From Rhodobacter sp. (GTDB lineage: Bacteria > Pseudomonadota > Alphaproteobacteria > Rhodobacterales > Rhodobacteraceae): a stretch of DNA of 43,930 nt. Location: the NCBI GenBank assembly GCA_027482795.1, contig JAIXVS010000284.1, forward strand, positions 1 through 43,930, given 5' to 3'. Each line of letters begins with the position of its first letter. Positions within the stretch are counted from its first letter, which is position 1. The position numbers and the translations under genes were made by a program. Shown piece after piece: positions 34,945 to 41,607 of the stretch. The notes beneath the pieces are model-generated. The model did no database searches, had not been told where the DNA came from, and saw only the letters and a program-made list of their open reading frames with translations.

Positions 34945-36642
34945 CTAGCCCCGCAGACCTAGCGCATCGGCGTCCAAATCGTAAAGCCCTTTGCTGCCCA
35001 CACGGGCCTGCGCCAATAACGCGCTATGTTCGGGCAGCAGGCGCTGAATGTAAAAGGCCGCAAGCGGGCGGCGGGCAGGGTCTGCCAGCGCGCCCTTAAG
35101 GTGCAGCGATGCGCCCAGCACACGGGCAAAGGCGCGCAAATACCAGGCCGCCCCCGCCGCGCGATCTTGGGCATCCTGCGCCAGCAGCCCCTGCGTGGCG
35201 GCGCGCAGTGCGTCATTGGCTTGGCCAACCGCGCTGCCCAGATCATCACCTGCCATCGCGGCCACCCCTGCCATTTCGTCCATCAAGGCAAAGGCCGCCG
35301 CCCCGCCATCGGCCATCTTGCGCCCCACCAGATCCAGCGCCTGAATGCCATTTGTGCCCTCGTAGATCGAGGTGACGCGCACATCGCGGCAAAACTGCGC
35401 AACCCCAGTGTCTTCAATCACGCCCATGCCGCCATGCACCTGCACGCCGATATGGGCCACTTCTGCGCCAATATCGCTGCCATAGGCCTTGGCAATCGGG
35501 GTTAGAAACGCCGCGCGCGCGGCCCACGCGGCACCTCCATTGGCGCGCGCCATGTCGATGGCCACCGCGCAGGTCAGCGCAATCGCGCGGGCGGCAAAGG
35601 TTTCGGCGCGCATCTGCCCCAGCATACGGCGCACATCGGCGTGATCGATGATCGCCGTCTCGCCAAAGGGCGTGCGCCCTTGTTTACGCACCATCGCATA
35701 ATCTGTGGCCGCTTGCGTGGCCGCTTCGGCAATGGCAATGCCTTGGCCCGCCACGCCCAGACGGGCATTGTTCATCATGGTGAACATGGCTGCCATGCCT
35801 TTGTTTTCTTCGCCCACCAGCCAGCCTATGGCGCGGTCATATTCCATCACCGCGGTGGGCGCGCCATGCAGGCCCAACTTATGTTCCAGCGAAATCGCCC
35901 GCACCGCGTTGCGCGCGCCAAGGCTGCCATCGGCATTGGGGATAAACTTTGGCACCATAAACATCGAAATGCCTTTGGTGCCCGCAGCCGCTTCTGGCAG
36001 GCGCGCCAGTACCAGATGGCAGATGTTTTCCGTCAGATCATGCTCGCCCCAAGTGATGTAAATCTTTTGCCCCGTAATGGCATAAGTACCATCGCCCAGA
36101 TGTTCAGCCCGCGTGCGCAGCGCCCCCACATCAGACCCCGCTTGCGGTTCTGTCAGGTTCATCGTGGCCGCCCATTGCCCCGAAGTCAGGCGCGGCAGAT
36201 ACATCGCCTTGATCGCATCATTTGCATGATGTTCCAGCGCCTCGATCTGGCCTTGCGCCATCAGGGGGTTCAGTTGCAACGCAAGGCAGGCCGATCCCAT
36301 CATTTCATTCACTGCCGATACCAACGCCATTGGCAGGCCCAAACCGCCAAAGGCAGGATCGCCGCCCATGCCCACATAGCCGCCTTGGGCGATTTGCCGA
36401 TAGGCTGCGCTAAATCCGGGCGGGGTGGTGACGGCCCCGTTATCAAGGCGGGATCCTACTTTATCGCCCACGCGGTTCAGCGGGGCCAAAGTTTCTGCGC
36501 ACAGCTTGCCCGCCTCGGCCAAAATCGCGCCCATCAGATCATCGGTGCACCCCCCGAATCGCGCTGTGGCCTGCACCGCACCAAACCCCGCCACGTGGGT
36601 TAGAACAAAGGCATATTCAGAAATGGGCGCGCGGTACGGCAT
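34945..36642 (-). CDS. Acyl-CoA dehydrogenase with C-terminal extension, 565 aa
   Basis: A flavin-dependent acyl-CoA dehydrogenase. FAD-binding and substrate blocks: WAATMNLTEPQAGSDVGALR, YAITGQKIYITWGEHDL, LGLHGAPTAVMEYD, and the catalytic base Glu in VTSIYEGTNGIQALDLVGR near residue 425. The final ~130 residues form the acetyl-CoA dehydrogenase-like C-terminal domain, found in the large FadE/AcdA subgroup. Substrate chain length is unknown. The N-terminus MPYRAPISEYAFVLTHVAGF is typical. The gene diverges from sua5 98 bases away. Confidence 0.94.
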   Translation of the reverse strand: MPYRAPISEYAFVLTHVAGFGAVQATARFGGCTDDLMGAILAEAGKLCAETLAPLNRVGDKVGSRLDNGAVTTPPGFSAAYRQIAQGGYVGMGGDPAFGGLGLPMALVSAVNEMMGSACLALQLNPLMAQGQIEALEHHANDAIKAMYLPRLTSGQWAATMNLTEPQAGSDVGALRTRAEHLGDGTYAITGQKIYITWGEHDLTENICHLVLARLPEAAAGTKGISMFMVPKFIPNADGSLGARNAVRAISLEHKLGLHGAPTAVMEYDRAIGWLVGEENKGMAAMFTMMNNARLGVAGQGIAIAEAATQAATDYAMVRKQGRTPFGETAIIDHADVRRMLGQMRAETFAARAIALTCAVAIDMARANGGAAWAARAAFLTPIAKAYGSDIGAEVAHIGVQVHGGMGVIEDTGVAQFCRDVRVTSIYEGTNGIQALDLVGRKMADGGAAAFALMDEMAGVAAMAGDDLGSAVGQANDALRAATQGLLAQDAQDRAAGAAWYLRAFARVLGASLHLKGALADPARRPLAAFYIQRLLPEHSALLAQARVGSKGLYDLDADALGLRG

Positions 36643-36739
36643 GGCTGATCCGATCTTTGCAAAAGGGCGGTATTCGGTCTATGGCAGGGCAAGCTTGGGC
36701 GCAAATCGCGCGCCCCGCAACCCCAACGCAGCGTCACAT

Positions 36740-37699
36740 ATGATCCAAACCGCCACACTTGCCCCCGATGACATCGGTCTTGCTGCCGCTGCTGCCACGC
36801 TGCGCGCGGGCGGTCTTGTCGCCTTTCCCACGGAAACGGTCTATGGCCTTGGCGGCGATGCGGGTGATGATATGGCCGTGGCGCGCATATTCGATGCCAA
36901 AGGCCGCCCAAGGTTTAACCCCCTGATCGTGCATGTCGCGGGGGTGGCGCAGGCCGAACAGATTGCCGTTTTCACCCCCGCCGCGCGTGATTTGGCGCGG
37001 CGGTTCTGGCCAGGGCCGCTGACACTTGTTCTACCATTGCGCGCCGCTGCGGGCCTTTCGCATTTGGTGACCGCCGATCTGCCATCGGTCGCGCTGCGCG
37101 TGCCTGCCCATCCCGTGGCTCTTGCCCTGTTGCGCGCCTTTGGCGGGCCCATCGCGGCCCCTTCTGCCAACCCGTCGGGGCGTATTTCGCCCACCACTGC
37201 CGCGCATGTTCTGGAAGGGTTGGGCGGCAAAATCGCCGCCGTGCTGGATGGTGGCCCCTGCGCTGTGGGGGTGGAATCGACGATTTTGTCGTTGCTGGAC
37301 GCCCCCCAAATCCTGCGCCAAGGCGGCCTTGCCCAAGAACAGATTGAGGCTGCCCTGGGCGCGGCCGTTTTGGCAGGCCATGACACCAGCGCGCGGCCCG
37401 TGGCACCTGGCCAACTCGCCTCGCATTATGCGCCCAATGCGGGCGTTCGGCTGAATGCCACATTGGCCGAACAAGGTGAAGTGATGATTGGTTTTGGCCC
37501 CGTTCAGGGCGACCTTACCCTATCACCTAGCGGTGATGTGGTGCAGGCAGCGGCGAACCTGTTTTCCAGCCTGCGCGCAGCAGATGTGCTGGCATCCCAG
37601 CGCGGCGCATCGCGCATTGCCGTGGCCCCCATTCCCAACATCGGGCTTGGCCGCGCCATCAATGATCGCCTGTCACGCGCCGCAGCGCCACGATCTTAG
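36740..37699 (+). CDS. L-threonylcarbamoyladenylate synthase, Sua5 type, 319 aa
   Basis: Sua5/TsaC makes threonylcarbamoyl-AMP for the universal t6A37 modification of tRNAs. The N-terminal YrdC domain has AAATLRAGGLVAFPTETVYG, DAKGRPRFNPLIVHV and APSANPSGRISPTTA with the conserved SxN. The C-terminal ~110 residues form the Sua5 domain (PGQLASHYAPNAGVRL), so it is the long type rather than TsaC. The ORF track starts at 36425, but ATG 36740 (MIQTATLAPDDI) gives the right length. It overlaps the converging RsmC-like gene by 4 bases. Confidence 0.94.
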   Translation: MIQTATLAPDDIGLAAAAATLRAGGLVAFPTETVYGLGGDAGDDMAVARIFDAKGRPRFNPLIVHVAGVAQAEQIAVFTPAARDLARRFWPGPLTLVLPLRAAAGLSHLVTADLPSVALRVPAHPVALALLRAFGGPIAAPSANPSGRISPTTAAHVLEGLGGKIAAVLDGGPCAVGVESTILSLLDAPQILRQGGLAQEQIEAALGAAVLAGHDTSARPVAPGQLASHYAPNAGVRLNATLAEQGEVMIGFGPVQGDLTLSPSGDVVQAAANLFSSLRAADVLASQRGASRIAVAPIPNIGLGRAINDRLSRAAAPRS

Positions 37700-38691
37700 C
37701 GCGCCCGTATCGGAAAGGCGGCGCGGATCAAGCGGAACGTCGGGTCGCGGCCAAATTCTTCAACATCGCGAAACATGCCCTTCAGCGCGGTTGGATAGGG
37801 CAATTGGCGATTCGCCACCACCCACAGCTGACCATGCCCCGCCAGCCGCGCATGGGCGGCGGTTAGAAAGGCCAGCCCCAGCGCGGGATTGGCGCTGCGC
37901 GTGGTGTGAAAGGGCGGGTTCATCACCACCGCCTCCCACGGCAGGGTGGGGCGCACATCGGCAACATCCGCCCAATGAAAGCTGGCGCGCGGATCGGCTA
38001 TGTTTTGGCGCGCGCAGGCCAATGCTGCTGCATCCGCCTCAATCAGATCAAGGGTTTTGACCCCGTCCCGCGCCAGTATCGCGCGCGACAAATACCCCCA
38101 GCCCGCACCAAAATCGGCCACACGGGCAGGCAATTTAGCAGGCAAAATTTCCGCCAAAAGCTGCGATGCGCGGTCTGGTCCATCGGCCGAGAATACCCCC
38201 GCGTGGGTGATAAACCCGCCCTCAATTTCCTGCGGCGCGCCAGACCATGCGGTCAGGCGGGCAGGGGGGGCAAACACTGCAAGCTTGCCATGCGCCTTTG
38301 ATATAACCTCGCCCAAATCTGCGCCCAAATCGGACAGTTCCTTTAGCACGGCCACAATGCCATCGGTCTTTTGCCCGTCCAGCATCAGCCGCCCGCCTGC
38401 GCGCAAACGGCCCGCCGCCTGCGCCAGCATATCGCGCGCGGCAGGTTTCGAACGGGGCAGGCAAACAATTGCCAAATCGGCCAGCGGCGCATCTGCACCA
38501 TCGGCCACCATGGCAAAGCCTTGGCGCGCAAAATGGTCGTAATCGGGCTTAAATCCTGAAACAACAGTCACCGCGTCGCGGGGCAGGGCGGATAAATCAT
38601 CTTCGGCCTGCGGGCCAAAAACCACAATCGCCGCCGCGCCTTGCAAAGACGCATCACCACGCAGGGCCATGTCAAATCGGGTAGATCGCAT
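37696..38691 (-). CDS. RsmC-like class I SAM-dependent methyltransferase, 331 aa
   Basis: The protein has two halves. The N-terminal half (VVSGFKPDYDHFARQGFAMV, LADLAIVCLPRSKPAARDML) is a degenerate methyltransferase-like domain. The C-terminal half has a SAM site RVADFGAGWGYLSRAIL, LIEADAAALACARQNI and the catalytic AVVMNPPFHTTRSAN, with NPPF as in N-methyltransferases of RNA. This duplicated organisation is that of RsmC, the 16S rRNA m2G1207 methyltransferase. It is the last chromosomal-type gene before the composition shift at about 38.7 kb. Specific substrate not proven. Confidence 0.88.
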   Translation of the reverse strand: MRSTRFDMALRGDASLQGAAAIVVFGPQAEDDLSALPRDAVTVVSGFKPDYDHFARQGFAMVADGADAPLADLAIVCLPRSKPAARDMLAQAAGRLRAGGRLMLDGQKTDGIVAVLKELSDLGADLGEVISKAHGKLAVFAPPARLTAWSGAPQEIEGGFITHAGVFSADGPDRASQLLAEILPAKLPARVADFGAGWGYLSRAILARDGVKTLDLIEADAAALACARQNIADPRASFHWADVADVRPTLPWEAVVMNPPFHTTRSANPALGLAFLTAAHARLAGHGQLWVVANRQLPYPTALKGMFRDVEEFGRDPTFRLIRAAFPIRAR

Positions 38692-38723
38692 CAGGGTCGG
38701 CCTTGCGGCCTACTCCTTTTCCA

Positions 38724-38801
38724 TAGTTACAAACATTTTTTATCCTTCTTTTTCAACTAGTTACAGGAACAAAATCTCGATGTGTAACTAATGTGTAACT
38801 A
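38724..38801. repeat. Four copies of the octamer TGTAACTA in two orientations
   Basis: TAGTTACA occurs at 38724-38731 and 38758-38765; the complement TGTAACTA occurs at 38783-38790 and 38794-38801. The last two are part of a direct repeat TGTGTAACTA with an 11-base period. The cluster fills the 218-base gap between the RsmC-like gene and the first element gene, right at the composition change. Candidate recombinase/accessory binding sites, iterons or an operator. No gene is seen in this gap. Confidence 0.8.
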
Positions 38802-38909
38802 GCGGTGCAGCAAACAGCGCACCCTTAAGTTCACACTATCAATGAAAGCGGATGGTTACAACAGGCGGGAAGGCAGGCGTGTAAACACGCCGACCAATAT
38901 TTTCATGAT

Positions 38910-39323
38910 TTACTTGCGCTTAGCAGTATTAGCTAACGCCACATCCATCTCACCGCTCATTGCTGCAAGTTTAAAAGCCTCGAGCACTGCGGCAACGGCA
39001 TCGAGTTTTGCAACAAAGACAGCATTGCCCTTTTCACTTAAGCGCAGCGGACGTGCACCATATTTGCATTGCACATACCAACCGCCACCTTGTTCAACAA
39101 ACCAAGCCCGCACAGTGCGTTCAACCTGCACCCGAACCTTTTCACCGTTCACGTTATGCGTCCGCGTTGCGGAAACCGTATAGCTTTTGCTTTCGATCTT
39201 CGCAGCAAGCACCTTTTGCTGTTCAGCAATCGCAGCCAAAAGTTTGTCACGCCGCACAAGTACAGGATCGGTTTGCACATTACGTGCAAATTCGGCGAAG
39301 TTCAGTTTTCCTAAGTGTCCCAT
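38910..39323 (-). CDS. DUF6641-like protein, 137 aa
   Basis: The sequence MGHLGKLNFAEFARNVQTDP, RRDKLLAAIAEQQKVLAAKI, RVQVERTVRAWFVEQGGGWY and VQCKYGARPLRLSEKGNAVF, ending in LKLAAMSGEMDVAL, matches my memory of DUF6641 proteins in plasmids and integrated elements of alphaproteobacteria (KVR..WW, YGAK.LEL.KGKNAI). GGGAGA is 6 bases upstream of the ATG. It is divergent from the HUH-like gene, with an inverted repeat between them. Function unknown; no catalytic motif. It is small and basic, consistent with a nucleic acid-associated role (inference). Confidence 0.75.
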   Translation of the reverse strand: MGHLGKLNFAEFARNVQTDPVLVRRDKLLAAIAEQQKVLAAKIESKSYTVSATRTHNVNGEKVRVQVERTVRAWFVEQGGGWYVQCKYGARPLRLSEKGNAVFVAKLDAVAAVLEAFKLAAMSGEMDVALANTAKRK

Positions 39324-39334
39324 TCATTTCTCCC

Positions 39335-39353
39335 ATCTAACTTCAAATTAGAT
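39335..39353. promoter_or_regulatory. Inverted repeat between two divergent element genes
   Basis: ATCTAA and TTAGAT are separated by CTTCAAA, just upstream of the DUF6641-like start and in the intergenic region of the divergent pair. It is a candidate operator. The stem is short and could be chance. Confidence 0.35.
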
Positions 39354-39450
39354 ACATCCTTAAGTTGCGTCGCGCGATCAGAAACAGAACGAACATAATT
39401 TTTGCCTCAGCATTTTGCCATAAAGGATAAATAAATGTGGAGGGCACAAC

Positions 39451-39978
39451 ATGGACAAGCAAGCGGTGAGGCAAGCGCACATAGATTGGATGGCTGGATC
39501 AAATGTTGACGTATACGCAACTTTGAAATTTCAAAATGGCTATGATTTGGTGGAAAACAAAGCAGAGCGAATTTTATCTATATATTTAAACACTCTCGAC
39601 AGGGTTTACTTTGAAAAGCGGCAAATACGATCTGGCTTGCGGGTGGAACGCTTTGCTTTCCTACACAAAGGGCGCAGCGGTCAAAATACGCACTACCACA
39701 TAGCGTTTAAGTCGCTTGGCCCTCTACCGCAATTCTGTGCTGTAGCACATACGCTTTGGAACAGAGATTTTCAGGAAACATCAGGGGCAACTTCGCATAT
39801 TGGCGAGATTCGCTCACTTGGTGCTGCAAGCGTCTATTCGCTGCATGAATTTGGCACCCTAGGCGAACGCACATTTTTGACCAATCTTTCACACGCAAAT
39901 CAGGCACAAACTATAGGCATCACAAAAGGCATGCGTTTAACGCGGAGATTACTAAAGGCTCTCGAAGGCAACGATTAA
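39451..39978 (+). CDS. HUH-motif protein, possible Rep or relaxase-like, 175 aa
   Basis: Contains H81-Y82-H83 in GQNTHYHIAFKSLG, preceded by a strand RVERFAFLHKG; a first strand VDVYATLKFQNGY could be motif 1. This is the layout of HUH endonucleases used in rolling-circle replication and conjugation, but the usual catalytic tyrosine with nearby Lys is not clear: the best candidate is Y129 in ASVYSLHEFG, without the YxxK Lys. GGAGGG is well spaced before the ATG. If active it could nick DNA at an element origin; otherwise a derived regulator. Function is inference from one motif. Confidence 0.55.
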   Translation: MDKQAVRQAHIDWMAGSNVDVYATLKFQNGYDLVENKAERILSIYLNTLDRVYFEKRQIRSGLRVERFAFLHKGRSGQNTHYHIAFKSLGPLPQFCAVAHTLWNRDFQETSGATSHIGEIRSLGAASVYSLHEFGTLGERTFLTNLSHANQAQTIGITKGMRLTRRLLKALEGND

Positions 39979-40038
39979 GGCGACGCACAACGCAGGCGAC
40001 AGGGCGATGCTACGGCTTGCAGTGCAGCAGACAAAAAT

Positions 40039-40074
40039 ACCGATCGGTGAAGCAGCGTTTAGGCCAAACGCTGC
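40039..40074. repeat. Palindrome and long hairpin between HUH-like and small gene
   Basis: ACCGATCGGT (40039-40048) is a perfect 10-bp palindrome. GCAGCGTTT and AAACGCTGC (40052-40060 and 40066-40074) form a perfect 9-bp stem with the 5-base loop AGGCC just after it. No U-tract follows, so a terminator is unlikely; an origin, a binding site or an RNA structure is possible. The 171 bases between the two flanking genes hold no other gene that I can support. Confidence 0.6.
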
Positions 40075-40149
40075 AAATCCTACGTTTATCCAATTAAAAC
40101 ATCATACTAACTGACACAGGCAGCGAATAAATATTAGAAGGAGACGCAG

Positions 40150-40437
40150 ATGACTTTATTAGAACAGACATATAAGGGCTTACGGCAGGCAGGGCTTGTA
40201 CGGACAGCGGAAGCATTTAGCACCAATTATTTGGGCAAGAACAAAAACTGGTACGCGCTGCAAGCGCACTACGGACGCGACTTTAGCGTTCGGGCTGCGG
40301 TTGGCTGTGTGCGCAACTTGGAGCTTGCACAAGGCAGCGCGGGTTTAGATGCTGCGCAGCAGCGCATTTTGCAGCACTTGGCAGATCATCTACATCAGCA
40401 CTTGGCAACGCAGTATGGCGTGGCGGCGCTCCATTGA
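40150..40437 (+). CDS. Small DUF6626-like protein, 95 aa
   Basis: The protein MTLLEQTYKGLRQAGLVRTAEA, FSTNYLGKNKNWYALQAHYGRD, then a helical tail, resembles DUF6626 proteins as I remember them (a helical sequence with FS..YLG and a Y..L.A segment); the memory is not firm. AAGGAG precedes the ATG by 7 bases. It sits upstream of the tyrosine recombinase, which suggests recombination directionality or regulation, but that is only inference. No catalytic motif. Confidence 0.6.
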   Translation: MTLLEQTYKGLRQAGLVRTAEAFSTNYLGKNKNWYALQAHYGRDFSVRAAVGCVRNLELAQGSAGLDAAQQRILQHLADHLHQHLATQYGVAALH

Positions 40438-40440
40438 TCC

Positions 40441-40577
40441 AAATGTTATAGATTTGCTAGTACCACACATTTTGCTGAATTAGTCGTCTTTTCAATACTT
40501 TGCAGATCATGCCTTTTTCTATCGACCACCTAAATGTGTGGCAATATCGTTGCTATGTGGAAAACCAAACATTTAGG
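40441..40577. repeat. Inverted AAATGT-type repeats in front of the recombinase
   Basis: CCACACATTT (40463-40472) and AAATGTGTGG (40532-40541) are perfect 10-bp inverted copies with 59 bases between. CCTAAATGT (40529-40537), overlapping the second, is in turn inverted in ACATTTAGG (40569-40577), next to the recombinase ribosome-binding site. AAATGT also occurs at 40441. This may be the recombination site or an operator of the recombinase gene. Confidence 0.7.
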
Positions 40578-40587
40578 GGATGAAAAC

Positions 40588-41169
40588 ATGGCAAAGCAGG
40601 CAAAGCTGTTAACGGACTTGGAGCGCAAGCGGCTTGCGGCTGTAATCGACAGCCGGCGCCACGCAGTGCGCAACCATACACTTGTCGCGCTCAGCTTTTA
40701 CGCAGGGCTTAGGTCATGCGAGATGTCAAATTTGCGTGTGGAAAACGTTTATGATGAAACAGGCGCAGTACGTGATACCATTTATTTGGATGCTAGCCAA
40801 ACCAAGGGCGCTGAGGGCAACACTGTGATGGTCAACAAGCGGCTGCGTCAACAGCTGCAACGCTATGCAGCCGCCTACCCCAAGCACATAGCCCACCCCA
40901 CCCGCAAACTTTTGTACTCCGCCAAGCGCAACGGCTTTACCCCCCAAACCATAGTCAATTTGTTTCAGAATTTGTACAGCGCGGCTGGGATTGCTGGCGC
41001 TAGCAGCCACAGCGGGAGACGGCAGTTTATTACAGAGCTGGCGGATAAGGGCGTAAGCGCACGACTTGTACAAGCTGCTGCTCGGCATAAATCCTTGGCG
41101 GTTACAATGCTCTACATCGACGTGAACGAAAACAAACTGCGGGCAGCGGTTGAACTGGTCAACTACTAA
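40588..41169 (+). CDS. Tyrosine recombinase with catalytic domain only, 193 aa
   Basis: All catalytic residues of the tyrosine recombinase family are seen: R42 in AGLRSCEMSNL, K73 in QTKG, H141-x-x-R144 in SHSGRRQF, H167 in ARHKS and Y176 in MLYIDVNE. I chose the ATG at 40588 over 40534; GGGGATG lies before it. At 193 residues it lacks the N-terminal core-binding (SAM-like) domain of phage integrases, resembling FimB/FimE-size invertases. It probably integrates or inverts DNA on the element. Inverted repeats lie directly upstream. Confidence 0.92.
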   Translation: MAKQAKLLTDLERKRLAAVIDSRRHAVRNHTLVALSFYAGLRSCEMSNLRVENVYDETGAVRDTIYLDASQTKGAEGNTVMVNKRLRQQLQRYAAAYPKHIAHPTRKLLYSAKRNGFTPQTIVNLFQNLYSAAGIAGASSHSGRRQFITELADKGVSARLVQAAARHKSLAVTMLYIDVNENKLRAAVELVNY

Positions 41170-41178
41170 GCATTCGCG

Positions 41179-41463
41179 CTATGCACGTTTAGGACTGGGG
41201 CCAGCTTGTCGTTTGCGCTTGCCCGACATGGATTTCTGTAAGCTGTTATGGTGGCTGGCTACTGGCTTTACTGGCGATTTTGGCTTGACGGGCTTGCGCG
41301 GTTGAACTGCGCTTTGGCGAGCAGCTAGGCTGGGTTGCTGTTTACGCTTTGGGCCACGTTTGGTAGCACAAGCGCAAGGCAAGTTTGGCACCGAACCCAA
41401 CGGCTGCGCAAAATCATCATTCAAAAACTCACTTGCCCGCATGTGTAGTGTGTCCAAACCCAT
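41179..41463 (-). CDS. Basic Lys/Pro-rich small ORF, doubtful, 94 aa
   Basis: The frame starts MGLDTLHMRASEFLNDDF at the ATG 41463; the track begins with a TTG at 41493. The second half is very basic (RGPKRKQQPSLAARQ, RKPVKPKSPVKPVA, SGKRKRQAGPSPKRA). The ribosome-binding site is weak. Such composition could mark a nucleic acid-binding protein or a chance frame. No homologue known to me. The 438-base gap between recombinase and the next gene otherwise shows only the palindrome at 41578-41598. Confidence 0.35.
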   Translation of the reverse strand: MGLDTLHMRASEFLNDDFAQPLGSVPNLPCACATKRGPKRKQQPSLAARQSAVQPRKPVKPKSPVKPVASHHNSLQKSMSGKRKRQAGPSPKRA

Positions 41464-41577
41464 TGCCCGAAACTCTAAGTACTTCCCCGCCAAAAGTACT
41501 CTTGCTCAAAGCCCTCCTGTCTATTTATCCTTTTGGCTTATAGGTGGCGCTTGACGCAGGGGCTGCGGGCAGGCAGC

Positions 41578-41598
41578 TTACATCAATAAGTGATGTAA
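41578..41598. promoter_or_regulatory. Palindrome TTACATCA-N5-TGATGTAA before the 568-aa gene
   Basis: The 8-base arms are perfectly complementary with the spacer ATAAG. The right arm runs into the ribosome-binding site (TAAGGAG at 41596-41602) of the gene starting at 41608. As DNA it could be an operator; as RNA it could form a hairpin that limits translation. The expression of the pair is therefore probably controlled at this point. Confidence 0.7.
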
Positions 41599-41607
41599 GG
41601 AGCTGCT

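Noticed and set aside
35641-36603. 320-aa plus-strand ORF opposite the acyl-CoA dehydrogenase
   Set aside because: Shadow of a clear acyl-CoA dehydrogenase; His/Gln/Arg-rich translation without motifs.
36425-36739. N-terminal extension of Sua5
   Set aside because: It overlaps the divergent acyl-CoA dehydrogenase gene in antisense and does not resemble Sua5.
38600-38900. tRNA gene as integration target at the element edge
   Set aside because: No cloverleaf, T-loop GTTCRAN pattern or CCA end can be read there on either strand.
38842-39183. 113-aa plus-strand ORF at the element edge
   Set aside because: It lies opposite the DUF6641-like gene and has Ser/Thr/Ala-rich shadow composition without a ribosome-binding site.
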